From Calycina herbarum (Eukaryota > Ascomycota > Leotiomycetes > Helotiales > Pezizellaceae): 64,000 bases of DNA. The notes below the pieces were generated by a model. It was not told the origin of the DNA. It saw only the letters and a list, made by a program, of their open reading frames with translations, and did not search any database. The DNA lies in contig LLEY01000193.1 in the NCBI GenBank assembly GCA_001414485.1, positions 44,784-108,783 on the forward strand, in the 5' to 3' direction. Below, one piece after another: positions 33,048-44,559 of the stretch. Numbering within the stretch: the first letter of the stretch is position 1; the number at the start of each line of letters is the position of its first letter. Position numbers and translations under genes: made by a program.

Positions 33048-34713
33048 GCTTCAAAGCCCAAAGCAGCAAGCCAAATATACCTATGAGCTTAGCGAGTAGC
33101 TAGTGAAGTGTGCAAATGGCTATTTTAATTGGATATTCATCAGGTCGAATGTATTGTGGGCAAGGCGAGAGTAAAGCGGCAAGAAAACAACCCTCCTGTT
33201 ATCCCAGACAGTCCTTCACCATGAGAAAAGCATCCCACCTACTGGGTTTCACTTAATATTTGTTTAATTTATCTCTATAGAAAAGATAGTTTTAACTTCA
33301 AAGATTGGTGACTTTGAGCAGGTCAAATGGCCAAAAAGAAGCAAGTAAACTTGACAAAAAGAGATGGACGATGGCACATGTCTAGACTGGTGCAACTCAA
33401 AGAGTATTTGTGACCCACAAGCTGCAAAATTTCTCCTCTCACAACAACTTCAGAAAGCATAACCGAACACAACCGCCCCCCAAGCTCTCTATGGACAGTT
33501 GCTATCTCTTGCCATCAACACGTCGCTCTACTACCAGTAAGAATCTCCCTTCCAAGGAACAAGCAAGTTCTGGCAAGCACAAGTTGCGAGACTCCAACTT
33601 GGACTCCCCAAGGAAGGGCTTGGTAAGTACCAACAACTTCCAACTTTACCAACAGCCCAACAACCTTCAAAGCAATGACTCAAGCACCGAAAGCTGACAA
33701 GCCTTTACTCTATAGGGAAGACTCTCTCAGCTCCACCCTCCCCCTTTCTGGAACCGAAATGCGAAATACGAAACGCGAAACCAAAACAAGCCAGCACAAT
33801 TCTTTTCCTTCCCATGTCTAGTATGCTTCCGCCAATTTATTTGGCTCTTTCGTGCCGCAGCAACCATTCCACTCTTGAAGTGCTCTTTTCGACATATCCC
33901 GAAAACCCATCCTTCGTGGCAGACTATGGGGGCTTTGGCACATCGTGCAATTTAGTTGCGAGGAGTCCAATAGTTAAGGGTAGGAAGGCTGTTTTGGAAG
34001 GGATCAGCGGTGATATTGTTGATTTGGCGGGGGATAGTTTTAGCAGACGTTTGGGTCAGTGGTGTTCTTATTTGATACCTTCTCTCAGGAAGTGGCAGAT
34101 TATAAATGTCGTGATACAGTGTTGGGGTGCTGTTATTTACTTGTGGTGCATTGCAGTGCGGTGTTCTTTTGGGTGATTGCCATTTGTAGAACTGACTCAA
34201 GAAGACCTCTCCTTGGGTGTACGAACATGGAAGATTGAATCGTTACATAGAAACCACAGAAGGATTGCTTCTGGAATACAGTATTTGTTACTGCCATACC
34301 TTAAATGACTACATTGCGGTGGAAGATGCCAGAGAATGACTCAGTCGCTGCTTTTTGGAGTCTCCAGGGGCTACAGGAAATCGGGACTGTAGCCCTTCTA
34401 CAATTCTCCCAACTCTATTGGGATAATGAAAGCAATATGGATCTAATTTTTCAAGCTTTTTAAGATAATTCAATTGATTTTCCGAGTCTTGGTGAAACAA
34501 TTGCTATGAACTTGTGATTTCCAGCACCCCCCTGGTGCCCCTAGTAGCGTCTGCTTTGTGTTGGGTTTGGTTGTATTACCTTTTATAGATCACACTCACA
34601 ATCAAATTAAAACTATATAGATGACCGGGGGGCGAAAGGTCTCTTTTCTTTTCGGTATTCGATTCTTACAATACAACACCTTGGTAACTCTAGTCTGCGA
34701 ATATTCCACCTGC
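33048..34713. other. Intergenic, weak ORFs only
   Basis: Frames 33410-33697 and 33814-34176 (95 and 120 codons) were examined; they have no domain, and their composition and neighbours do not support them. Nothing else is seen. Confidence 0.4.
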
Positions 34714-36045
34714 TCAGACCCATTCGAACAAATTTGTTATGTCGATGCTTGGAATATACACCTGTCTTCTTGCCATCCTAAGACGCTCACCTCTTAATAC
34801 ATACCTGGAATTCCATTCAAGTTCATCAACTACCCCCATACCCGGATCTTTCCAAGTCAACGGCTTAACTTCCCATCCACTGTCCCTGTAATCTTCTTCG
34901 GTCTTGGTGAAATCATTCAAGTAAACCTCAACCATGTCCTCGATTGCATTCGTCATGCTGAAATCTGATTTGTTGTAGACATCATGTGGAAGACGCTTGA
35001 GAGACTCGGGATTCGGATCGACTTCGAAGGGGATGGTCGCATTGCCAATCTTGATGATGATTTTCGGGGTCGTTCGGGGTTGGTCAAGTTTAGCTAATGC
35101 TGCGAAGAACATATAAAAGCTTACTGCAGTGAGCCAGAGTGGATGTCGATATAAATCGGTGGAATCGGTAGGGACGAAGCAGTCTTCGCGATCGGGGGTT
35201 GGTTGGAAGAACAGGGTCACCATCTCGAGGTTTCGAAAACGTAGGAAGTAATCGTACTTGGTGCGACCGACATGTGCGATACGGTATTGTCCACCGGTAG
35301 CAAAGATATCATTGGCGAAGTGCGAGAATTGCCGCTTGGAAGTCCTCAGGTCGTTTATTACAAGTACATGTGGTAAAACCTCAAACTGTACATGCTTTAT
35401 CGTCTCCAAGAGTCCTGGGTTCAGCAATAGATTGTGTGGTAGCCAGTAGAAACCGTTGTAATTCTCCAACTGGAACACATCTTTGGCAGGATTGAAACAC
35501 CACCAGGTCGTGATTTCCCTTTCTGCGCCATAGAATTCCTTAACACGGCTTTGTTGATCAAACTGAGTGATATCTTGAATGGCTAGCTTGTAGAAATTCA
35601 ACGTTTCCCGTCGAGACTCTCGGTTAACATGGAGAGTTACAGGGTAGTATTCCTCGTAGAGTCGCTTGATGATGGACGGGTCATTGGTCTTGGGGAGAGA
35701 TTTGACGTTGGTGGGTTGGAGGTGGAGCGTTCGAGGTGGCGGAAACGACAACCGAAAAATGTCGAGGCGAATTTCTAGTGGGAGATCTGGGAAGTAATGG
35801 AAGGCGATGAGGGGTCTGGTTTCCGTATCGTTTGGCATCGCTGGGTAGGGAGATTCCATTGCGCCTTGCAAAGAGAGGGTGGATGGTGGGGTTGTTGGCA
35901 TGCTGAAATCTGTGTTGGGGGTGGGGAGCCTGGTTGAGAAGGAACCGACTGACAGTAATGAGTAAATTTTGTGCCCGCAAAGATTATGACGTAAAAGGGA
36001 CAGTGGTGAAAGGAATGCACCCGCAGAAAGACTTGTGATAAACAT
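34714..36045 (-). CDS. 2EXR-domain hypothetical protein (paralogue 1)
   Basis: A single exon. The ORF has 443 codons, but the first 48 residues (a hydrophobic MFITSLSAGAFLSPLSLL) are probably not coding; the Met near 35901 (MPTTPPSTL) is the likelier start, giving about 395 residues. The 2EXR signature is clear: FHYFPDLPLEIRLDIFRLSFPPPR, then VTLHVNRESRRETLNFYKL, then CFNPAKDVFQLENYNGFYWL. It is a fungal-expanded family of unknown function. The next gene (36527-37648) has the same order of motifs and the same strand, so the two are tandem duplicates. No enzyme residues seen. Confidence 0.85.
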   Translation of the reverse strand: MFITSLSAGAFLSPLSLLRHNLCGHKIYSLLSVGSFSTRLPTPNTDFSMPTTPPSTLSLQGAMESPYPAMPNDTETRPLIAFHYFPDLPLEIRLDIFRLSFPPPRTLHLQPTNVKSLPKTNDPSIIKRLYEEYYPVTLHVNRESRRETLNFYKLAIQDITQFDQQSRVKEFYGAEREITTWWCFNPAKDVFQLENYNGFYWLPHNLLLNPGLLETIKHVQFEVLPHVLVINDLRTSKRQFSHFANDIFATGGQYRIAHVGRTKYDYFLRFRNLEMVTLFFQPTPDREDCFVPTDSTDLYRHPLWLTAVSFYMFFAALAKLDQPRTTPKIIIKIGNATIPFEVDPNPESLKRLPHDVYNKSDFSMTNAIEDMVEVYLNDFTKTEEDYRDSGWEVKPLTWKDPGMGVVDELEWNSRYVLRGERLRMARRQVYIPSIDITNLFEWV

Positions 36046-36526
36046 TAAAAGCCGCTTTAATTACTTTTAATTTATATTTGCTCGTCGTGCAAGTTTTCTA
36101 GGGCAATGTATGTAAATTATCCAAAACACTTCACAAATAATCAATTTCAACTTGCCAGGGTTAGAACTTTGAGGCGCATTTACTGTAGATTTTGTTTTCT
36201 TTATAATTTAATCCTTTGAAGAAGAGAAAAGAGTTACGAAAAGAAGTTCAATATTTTGTCTCTAGAATAAAACCTTATCAAATCATAACACCTGGTAATC
36301 ACAACAAAGAGCAAGCATTGGCAATTTGCACTTGAGTTGACGGTGAATCTACAAAATTAAATTATTACATGACTATTTTTCATGAAAGTGTAACTGAATT
36401 ATGGCTGGCTTATTATTATCCGTCCAAGTTGGCCCTTGATACCAAGCAGAAAGTACATAGGCGGCAGAAAGCATCCAAGTCGTGACAATGCATTCAACAC
36501 CAGAGCAACAATGACAGCAGAATGGT
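36046..36526. other. Spacer between 2EXR paralogues
   Basis: AT-rich, without a gene. It holds the promoter of the 34.7 kb gene and the 3' end of the 37 kb gene. Confidence 0.4.
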
Positions 36527-37648
36527 TCAATCCTCGCCCTCCTTCTCGTTGCTATCCGCCCGCACCTTGCCACCCACACCGAGTTCACCACACAGCTCTA
36601 TTTCCTTTCCTTCCGCCAGTCGAAGTGGACATGGCCATTCCATTGGAGGAAATGGTTTAGGAATCCCCATCTCAGCATCCTTCCAGACCAATGGAGGACC
36701 AAGCTTTTGAGTTGCAGTTTCCCAATAAACCGAATCTTTGCCCCTGTGGTGACTAAAGAGTCGCAGCAGATGTATAATAACACGTCTAATGTCAGTCCTC
36801 TCACTAATACAGATACGATGAATAACAGCGGCATCATCAAGACCTGCAACCTGCAAGCTTTGCTGGAGGGTGGCTCCTGCAAGTTGAATCTCCAATGGAA
36901 AAAGAGCACCATTTCTTTTGATTGTGATCGTTGGCAACCTTGGGCAAAGCCTTCTGTCAGTGCTGTGGTTGAGATAAAACACAGCTGCAGTATATAGAGC
37001 GCATTTCCAAACATTGTATTTAGCTGTCGCATCTTCGGAAGTATTTTTGTCGATGAGGATAACATTCTTCAAGCTTGGGAGTGCTGGGAGCGTGGTAGAT
37101 TCGATCTCGACCTCTCCATTGTCCATGACAGACTCGTAATATTCCGCTTGACTTTGCCAGTTCTCCTCGATTTGGATGGTTTGGATGTGCTTCTCAACAC
37201 CGACATTGAGTTTCGAAAAGTGGTGGAACCAATGGTGGAAATTCTTCTTTACGTTGAAAACGTCTTTGGTCGGATCGTAGCAAAGGAAGTAGCGACGGTA
37301 TGGTTCAGTGTTTCGGTGGGGACCAAATTCGTATGCCGTTTCAGTCGGGATCTGGAAGAATTTTCTGTCGTCTGACCAGATAGCTTGAACTGCTAGCTTG
37401 TAGAATCGTAGGGTTTCATGCCGACTCTCGCGATTGATATGAAGGGTGACTGGGTGTGTAGGTCTTGGCGAAGGGAACTCGTCAACAATACCGTCTTCTT
37501 CGCCGTCGAAGGGTGGCACAATAGGAGGTTGGATATCGATGACTCGAGGGCTTTCGAGAAGGCAGTGGATGATTTTGAGTCGGATTTCAGCGGAGAGGTC
37601 ATTGTAGTTGAGACTGGTGGCGCGTTGATTCAAATTGACGGTCGCCAT
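36527..37648 (-). CDS. 2EXR-domain hypothetical protein (paralogue 2)
   Basis: A single exon of 373 residues starting MATVNLNQRATSLNYNDLS. It carries DLSAEIRLKIIHCLLESPR, VTLHINRESRHETLRFYKLAVQ and CYDPTKDVFNVKKNFHHWF, in the same order as the preceding gene. In both genes the last third has PLxWKDxxMG (here PLVWKDAEMGIPKPF, there PLTWKDPGMGV). Paralogy between the two is therefore direct. The N-terminal box is shorter here. Function unknown; the C-terminal tail is acidic and lysine-rich. Confidence 0.87.
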   Translation of the reverse strand: MATVNLNQRATSLNYNDLSAEIRLKIIHCLLESPRVIDIQPPIVPPFDGEEDGIVDEFPSPRPTHPVTLHINRESRHETLRFYKLAVQAIWSDDRKFFQIPTETAYEFGPHRNTEPYRRYFLCYDPTKDVFNVKKNFHHWFHHFSKLNVGVEKHIQTIQIEENWQSQAEYYESVMDNGEVEIESTTLPALPSLKNVILIDKNTSEDATAKYNVWKCALYTAAVFYLNHSTDRRLCPRLPTITIKRNGALFPLEIQLAGATLQQSLQVAGLDDAAVIHRICISERTDIRRVIIHLLRLFSHHRGKDSVYWETATQKLGPPLVWKDAEMGIPKPFPPMEWPCPLRLAEGKEIELCGELGVGGKVRADSNEKEGED

Positions 37649-38851
37649 TTTGGCTGCTCAAGCACGCTGAGCATAATTAACTTTTATTACTTTGTGGTTA
37701 ATTCGCCAAAGGCACGTACCTAACGTCTGATTCTGGAGCGGAGTTAGATTATGAGAACCAGACTAGTAGCTGCAGGTCGCATGCAGCCACTTGCCAATGT
37801 GTGAGAATATTCGGTTTGTGGATTCTTGGCAAGAATGGAGGGCAGTCAATTGCTCTGCAGGTGGTGTGGGTTGAAGGTGAACGGATACCGACAACAAAGC
37901 CACACACCACACTGCGGCCAGTGATTTCTTTTCAGCCCCACTTTAAGATATAACCCTGGAGCGTCTCTATGTGGATCATAGAAGCGGCATTAAATTTCTA
38001 GCTTGTTGTTCCCTATCCATTAGAATACAGTGTTACCCTAAAATCTTTGAAACAAGTGAACTTCGTTGTTCTAAAATACCTTGGCCACTTTTTTAAATTA
38101 GTCTAAGTTTGAATTAATTATTTTGAATTGGCGGAGAAAGCTTGAAGAACGGGCTGTAGGTGTGTAGTTGCCGCCACTTTTTCTGTCCACTATCAGCAAG
38201 TGATTGATGTTCAAGTTGGTGAATGCTTAAGCGAGCTGATTCTGTTTGCTATAATTAAAATGTAGTTGAACCTCTTTTCCTTTCTAGTTTGAAACAATTT
38301 GAAAAGTGAAAAGGGCTAAAGACCAAGTTTCACAATGAAAAGAGGGTAACAAGAAAATGGTTATGGCGCAAAGAAAAAAAGTATTTTCTGGAAGAGACTC
38401 CGAGTCTCTGTATAATTGTTGAGATGCTTCAGAGAGTTCCATGAAAACTCAAGGGGACAAGTTCCTGCTCTGGTGTTGCGACGAGGTCCTTCTGGACGCT
38501 GGGAGATACCCCTACCCCTTCCAGCTTCGAGACTGGCTGTTGCATGTCATGCTTGGACTCTTTGACAAATTCAGCAACACATTTGTATAAAAAGGGAGAT
38601 CATCACCACCACCAAGAATCCTCACCAACCGGCTGTCTTCTGTGATTGATCCGTCATTTCGTCACTTCTGAGAATCTCCATCGGCTGCAGTTTGCTTCGC
38701 CTAAGTTTGCTTCGCCTACTGGCTCCACGAAACAAAGCTCTGTCAAGAGGCAAGTCGCCACTTCCATACCTAAATGACTTGCTGCTTGTACTGATCTTTT
38801 CTTAGCAGAATAAACTTTCGCCAACTGTGTTTTCCACCTCACAACACCAAG
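37649..38851. other. Intergenic with r-family element
   Basis: No gene. It contains copy r6 (37973-38188). The last 200 bases are the promoter and leader of the DUF7918-like gene, with GTATAAAAAG near 38585 as a possible TATA element. Confidence 0.45.
37973..38188. mobile_element. Short inverted-repeat element, copy r6
   Basis: The left end is GGATCATAGAAGCGGCATTA. The right end GTTGCCGCCACTTTTTCTGT matches its reverse complement. The interior has TTGTTCTAAAATACCTTGG and AACAAGTGAACTTCG like other copies. About 216 bp, non-coding. Confidence 0.65.
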
Positions 38852-40074
38852 ATGGCCATCATTGATGTCATTCCAGGCCTGGAGGTCACAATCCTGGTCA
38901 AAAACACCCCTGCCAAGGAATACGAGAATATCGAGGACGAGGAAAGCGACTTTAAGACAAACAAGTACAGCCCAACCAAACAAGTTACGCGATACATCGA
39001 ATCCCTCACGAATGAAGAATTCCAAATCCGCATCAAGGCCAAAAGAGATTATCGATTCAGTCATGACGCTCTCAGGATCAATATCACAGCTGACGGAGTT
39101 CCCATGGCTTTCTCCAAAGTTCTTTGGAAGCCGGACCGCCCGCAGGATACCTCTACCGCTGCGAAAGGGGTGCCAATAGGGGACTGGGCTAGGGGTCAAG
39201 GCGGTCGCAAAGCATTCAAGTTCACAAAAATCGACACCGTTAAAGCTCCTCATTTCGATTGTCATATTTGAACAAGAGAAAAAAACTAATTTAATTCCAC
39301 AGTATCCAATACTACAGCATCACACAAGACCACAGAGGAGGAAGCACTTTTAAGAAAAATGGGCCAGATTCGTGTCGCAGTTTACGAGGCAAGACGTGAA
39401 AGAAACGTCCCCAAATCAAGAAACTTCGAAAATGCTGTGCTCGATGCACCAAGCTCGATGCATGAGAAGGACATGAAAGGCGACGAGAAATCTCATGGTG
39501 TCTCGTACTACAACCTCCGTGCCCCCTGTTCAAAATGATATCCAACGCTAACTATCCCAGACTTGGTACTGTAAAGCCCACTGGAAAAAAATTGCGAGGT
39601 AGGGGCGACAATGCAAGGAGAGTAACCAATAAGAAGTCTCCAATGGCTGTTTACATCTTCAAATATCGATCCAAAGGTAAGCTACTCTCCACCATACAGA
39701 AGCGATATGTAGGATTTTCTGATCAATGAATCACACAGAACGTCTTCAGCAACTCCGAATCCTTCGTCGCGAGTCCGAGTCCGAAGACATCCCTGGTCTC
39801 GACGCATTGAAGGTATGTGATTGTACAATACCAATCCCTACCACCGCACTCAAATTATTCATAGTATTTGCTTTGAAACGCTTTGCAACCAGCGTCAATG
39901 CTACCATCCAGGTATACAGCTCGCTAACTTTGAAAACAATAGAAAGAAAAGGCCCCTGTTTTCCCACGATCGGAAGCCATCAAGTACGAGAAAGCTGAAC
40001 ATGCAACAACTGGAACACCATTGAGCAATATTGACATGTCGGAAATTGAAGTTATTGACCTGGTCGACGACTAA
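38852..40074 (+). CDS. DUF7918-like protein, paralogue 1
   Basis: Five exons: 38852-39238, 39329-39504, 39561-39676, 39739-39812 and 39943-40074, giving 294 residues. Introns 2-5 are at the same places as in paralogue 2. Intron 1 (90 bp) uses a GTTAAA donor and a CACACAAG acceptor, chosen because nearer acceptors break the frame; this junction is the least certain. The N-terminus MAIIDVIPGLEVTILVKN and TRYIESLTNEEFQIRI, then the conserved MAVYIFKYRSK, are shared by all three copies. The C-terminus ends EIEVIDLVDD, hydrophobic residues inside an acidic stretch, which resembles a SUMO-interaction motif (inference). Function unknown. Confidence 0.75.
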
Positions 40075-40394
40075 GATTTGAGCTGTTGGTAACATGGCTA
40101 GGGCGGCTTTTACAGGGAATCGGTAACCCCAGGCACTATTTATCTTTTATTGCTTTTTTCTGGAGTTTGGTTACGAGATTGGTTCTAGGGAAAATATCAT
40201 TTGCTTTTGGGGATCAATTGGCGATCTGAAGAAATTGGAACAGTAGATAGCTAGCAAAGAATGTCACTTCCTTATTTTTTATTTGACTTGCAATGTACCT
40301 TATCTTGTGCCTGTTTTCTGAATTTAGATATGGAAGTATTCATTTCCCTTGTTCGCGACTATCAAGGTATATTTACCACAAGTAAACTTAACCA
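40075..40394. other. 3' flank of DUF7918-like gene
   Basis: No gene, only a short frame (40261-40458) that overlaps the next repeat. Confidence 0.4.
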
Positions 40395-40826
40395 CTCACG
40401 AGCCTGGCACCACGGGTCTGTGCGTACAGAGCATTTTCACGATAAATCATTGAATTGATGAAGTAGTATTTAATTTAATTAGGAGTAGACCACCCGTAGC
40501 GTTGAATAAGTATATTAACCTAATGTTCCTGCTTTAAAATCAACTTATTAATCTAATCCTAAGGTATAGCCTCCTATTCCTCTATAACAGCTTGGCGTAT
40601 CTCTTCTATAGTAGTAGGTTTGTGTTAACGTCTATAAAGAGCCTGTTTAATCCACTGCTAGCACTTCTCTATAAGATTTATATCTAGTGAAGTAGAAGGA
40701 TAAAGTATCAAAATGATACTGTGTTTAGATTGGAATTTAGCGTAGTAATTCGTTATTTAGTAGTAGAGGGGTAGAAAATCGTCAAAATGCCCTGTACGCA
40801 CAGACCCGTGGTTCTAGGCTCGTTAG
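40395..40826. mobile_element. TIR element of about 430 bp, family unknown
   Basis: The left end CTCACGAGCCTGGCACCACG, then GGTCTGTGCGTACAGAGCAT, is the near-perfect reverse complement of the right end (ATGCCCTGTACGCACAGACC, then CGTGGTTCTAGGCTCGTTAG). Terminal repeats are about 46 bp. The interior is AT-rich and non-coding, with stretches such as TCTTCTATAGTAGTAGGTTT. The ends differ from both the r-family and the AAATCGC MITE family, so this is a third type. Confidence 0.75.
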
Positions 40827-41505
40827 ACTACTAGGTAAGTTCAGTTGATAGATTATGGTATCCGAGAATGGTTAGAATAACCAAGTTAAGTGAGCAAATT
40901 TCAGAGCTCCTTACAGACTTGGGCGCTGATACTATCGATATAATATCGAGGGGAACCCTGACGATTATCGTATCGAGTAGGACTTAGCTGATGATTATCG
41001 GATATATCGATATATCGAGTTAAGTGATCGCTAATTAGTAAATCTGTGCCGATAGCTAATAGAAACTAGAGGCTTTACTTTTAGTAAAGTCACATATATT
41101 TTTATTAGTAAGATACTCCAATTAAGTAAATACTTACTTCTTTAGAACTACTCCTCTAAAGTAAAAGAGATAGTAATTAAGATAAGAGAAGAATAATTTA
41201 TAGAAAAAGAGTAGATTACTTTATACGATTAATATTTACTATATAGAGTTACTAGCTTAAAAAAGCCGACATATATTAATAATCGTCCTTTTCTTACTAA
41301 CGATATATTGCGCTGATCGTATTAGAGCAAAAAAGTCTCGATTTATATCGAGAGCTGATTATCAATAATTTATCGATACTTGACGAAAGTCAGAGATTTT
41401 GAAGATTTTTAGATTTGTTTACAATTTACTCAATAATAATGCTTAAGGTGGTTTGGAATAATCCAGTTAAAATTGGTGTTAAGAAAAAGTTAGCTGAATT
41501 CATAA
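40827..41505. repeat. RIP-like AT-rich tract with TATCGA repeats
   Basis: Words TATCGA, ATATCGA and CGATAT recur densely between about 40930 and 41390 (for example GGATATATCGATATATCGAG). No gene or terminal repeat is found. It may be the remains of an older element. Confidence 0.4.
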
Positions 41506-41506
41506 T

Positions 41507-41800
41507 TGTTATCTGAAGCTTACCACTGTGATGGCCAGCTATTGATGGAATTGCCGAGCCATCGGAACAGCCAAGAATACGTGCCGAGTATGGTACGGTA
41601 CAGATGGTTACGGAACGGTGGATACCGAGAGCACGGAACAGGATTACGGTACAGGTTTGGTTTCGGGATTGTCAGAGCTGGATCGGTACGGACTTTTGTT
41701 ATTGTCCGGCCCTCTTATATATAGATGCCCTCACTCTCTCTTGAGGAAAGGACCAATTTGGTCTTTTCCTTCGTATCAGAGCCTAGTATCCGTACATGCA
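41507..41800 (+). mobile_element. Possible LTR fragment (Copia-like), low support
   Basis: Starts TGTTATCTGAAGC, contains repeated GGTACGG/ACGGTACAG words, then TCTTATATATAGATGCCCTC (TATA-like) and later CTTCGTATCAGAGCCTAG. GTATCAGAGC resembles the initiator-tRNA primer site that follows Copia LTRs. No second LTR and no polyprotein are present in the window, so this may be chance. Confidence 0.25.
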
Positions 41801-41883
41801 ATTCTATTCGAACGCACTTCCATATGCCTCTTCCATAGTAGTGTCCGGTTCGTGCCGTTACAACCACTACCAAAAGAAACCTA

Positions 41884-42098
41884 TCTGTATAAAAGTGGCA
41901 GTAAATGATTCAGGTTTGTATCTGCCTACTCTGTTGTTCTAGCTTTTTAAGTAATTCCAGGTAGCTGACCTAAATACTTGACATTGTTAAGAATACCAAC
42001 TTAGCTGTGTGATAAGAAGATGAAGTTTTCAACTGTCCTTAATTATTGAGACTAGAATGTTTACTACAACAAACTATTTATTGCTGCTTTTGTTTTCC
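41884..42098. mobile_element. Short inverted-repeat element, copy r7
   Basis: The left end TCTGTATAAAAGTGGCAGTA continues with ATGATTCAGGTTTGTATCTGC. The right end ACTATTTATTGCTGCTTTTG is its imperfect reverse complement. About 215 bp, non-coding, directly after the LTR-like sequence. Confidence 0.65.
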
Positions 42099-42632
42099 TT
42101 TTGTAATCAAAGTCAAACTAGATCCATTCAATTATGTTAAAAGCTATTATATAGATTTAATAAAGTCTATTCACTCTTTACAGCTCTCTATTTTGTAACT
42201 TTGCACTTTCTAGGCAACCTCAAAGTGTTTGTTTTGGGACTATCGGAGATAGTGTTAAACCCTGAAATTTAAGCTATAACCGGAGATACCCCTTTGGACA
42301 ATCGCCGAACAGTGTCCAGAGCTACCACACCACAACAACTCCACGCCCTCAACAACAAACGCAGCAACTCGCAAAAACCCTGCAGAGAGCTGGTCAATAT
42401 TTCCTCCGAGATTGGATTCTTCGTTATAGATTCTTGCACCAGCCTGTTCGAGAAGAGGCGCCTGCCTACAAGGTTCACGGAGGACGAGGCTGAACCCCCT
42501 CAGCAGGTAATATCGTTGGATGATATCACAATTTCTTATGCTAACTCCCCCAGCTTCTTTTCACCAACCCTGCATTTCTGCAGTACCATTCCCCAAGAAA
42601 TTTCGCCCTCTGCCAGTACGAATACGACCAGG
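42099..42632. promoter_or_regulatory. Upstream region of DUF7918-like paralogue 2
   Basis: From 42294 the frame stays open for 113 codons into the DUF7918 gene, but the other two copies start at the homologous MAII, so this is treated as leader and promoter. It is GC-richer and may be transcribed. Confidence 0.35.
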
Positions 42633-43851
42633 ATGGCCATCATCGAAGGAGTCCGAGGCATCGAGGTTGGGATCCGCGTTAAGAACGAGCCCGCACATGA
42701 ATATGAAGACAGAGACGACCAGGCCGAAGACGATGCTAAGAATGAGTCTGGATCGACGAAGCAAACCACCCGGTATATCGAATCTATAACCGATGAAGAA
42801 TTTCAACTCTCCTTTTCAGTCAACCCTCGAATTCGGGGCTCCGCAGCGCCTCTCCTCTTCTACGTCTATATGGATGGCGTGGAATGCTTCACGAAAAGCT
42901 ACGAGGGAGGGAAGTGGAAATATATCGTCCAAGGAAAAAGAGTGGGCGAATGGAGTACTGGCAAGGGGGGTTATCAGGCATTCAAGTTCTCTCGAATCGA
43001 AACCAGTTAAGTCCACAATTCTTGTCTGGAGAATCTGTCTAATTTATGGCACCACAGGCTCCGAGGAAAAATACAAGAGCAATTTTAAAGACGACACCAA
43101 AGCTTTGAACGCCATTGGTTCCATACGGGTCGAGGTTCACCACGCCAAGAATGGAAGTGGAAAACGAAAGGGCAACCCCCAAGATAAACCAAGTCTTCAA
43201 GCACCCGATGTTGTTCACGAAACGGCTCTGAAAGGGGAGGCGAAATCGCATGGGGTCTCGTAAGACTAAATTTCCTCCCAGTATTTCGGAAAACTAATCA
43301 TGGTCAACAGGTTCGGAAACATCAAGCCCCGAGGCAAGACTTTTTTATCATCATCGTGTAAGGTCTTGGGAGACAAGAAGTCCCCTATGGCTGTTTTCGT
43401 TTTCAAATATCGATCCAAAGGTATGTCTTCGTTCAGATATGGGCCTTGTCCCTTACTTACTTCTTGTTAGCTTCCTTGAAGAAGCTGCTCGTCATCCGAA
43501 GGGCACCTGAGCAAGATGTTTTCGAAGGGCTTGGTAACGAGGAGAGAATGAAAGCAGAGCGTTATATTCAAGAATTAAAAGTAAGTAACTTCACGAATTC
43601 TTTTCATCCCAATGGTCAAGTGCGCCTTTTTAAAGACCGTACGCTGAGAAAGTTGGATTGCCTTGTTGCGCATGTATGTTCAGGAGAACGATTTACTGAC
43701 TTGATTCTGTTAGAACAAAAGTGCCCAAAATTCTGCCGACCGAAAAGGTGTCAAACGCGAGCACACCGAATGCGATCAAAGCCACGAATCACGGAAGAAA
43801 TCCAAGAAGCCGGATGCAGAAATCGAGATGGTCGACTTAATTGATGACTAG
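42633..43851 (+). CDS. DUF7918-like protein, paralogue 2
   Basis: Five exons: 42633-43005, 43058-43259, 43311-43420, 43471-43580 and 43714-43851, giving 310 residues. All introns are GT-AG and in frame (52, 51, 50 and 133 bp). It begins MAIIEGVRGIEVGIRVKN and has TRYIESITDEEFQLSF, QAFKFSRIETS, EAKSHGVS and then MAVFVFKYRSKASLKKLLVI, the family order. The C-terminal exon is basic (REHTECDQSHESRKKSKK), compatible with a nuclear signal, and ends EIEMVDLIDD. Function unknown. The intact exon structure makes this the reference model for reading copies 1 and 3. Confidence 0.85.
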
Positions 43852-44172
43852 AAATCATCGCAGTGTAGATGACTGCAAGCGTTGTGTCGCAAGTGGTGGA
43901 TTCCGCCACAAGGCACATTGACATTCGAGGGTTTGGTGTTGCGGATTCGGCTTGCTCGTTATACCCCCTTGTTTTTATGGAGTCTGGAGTTTTGCGGTGT
44001 TGAGGTGGGTTAAATTAATCTGTACTAAGGGCTGAATGGAAGCCGAGTGGTTTCTTCAAATTCATTTATTTAATATGAATATTATTGTTTCGTAACTTCA
44101 GATGCCCCAAAGATTGTACAGAATGCACTCTAATAAATAAATCCTGGTGGTAGTGGTGGTCTTCTCGCAATA

Positions 44173-44338
44173 GAGATTAAAAGGGGCAGCTCGAGTATCG
44201 TACTTGCCTACCTGGCTCTCGTTGTTCTAACTGTTTGGGGTAATTCAAATAATTATCCTGAAGACATATAACCAGTGCTAAGTTCTACTAGAAAGTTACC
44301 TAGAACAATAAGCTGTTTGCTGCCGCTTTCAACGTCCG
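44173..44338. mobile_element. Short inverted-repeat element, copy r8
   Basis: The left part GATTAAAAGGGGCAGCTCGA continues with TCGTACTTGCCTACCTGG. The right part GTTTGCTGCCGCTTTCAACG then TCC is the inverted family end. About 166 bp, the shortest clear copy. Confidence 0.6.
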
Positions 44339-44559
44339 TTCCGAGGTGGGATTTCCTTCAGAAGGCAAGAGCGATGGACGGGGTAAATGCTAAGCCCAAG
44401 ATTGAGCCTTCCTCCACTTCAACTTAACTCGCTCCTTCCTCCCTTCCTTCCTTTCCCCCAAAAATAAACTTCGTCGATTTTCAACTCGCATACCCCGCTT
44501 CTGCAAGACGACTGTTGTCAAGCTTCTCTCCAAGAGGGTAGGCCAAACCTGTCCAGTAG

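Noticed and set aside
42294..42632. N-terminal extension of DUF7918 paralogue 2
   Set aside because: The frame is open, but the two paralogues start at the homologous MAII and the extension has no counterpart in them.
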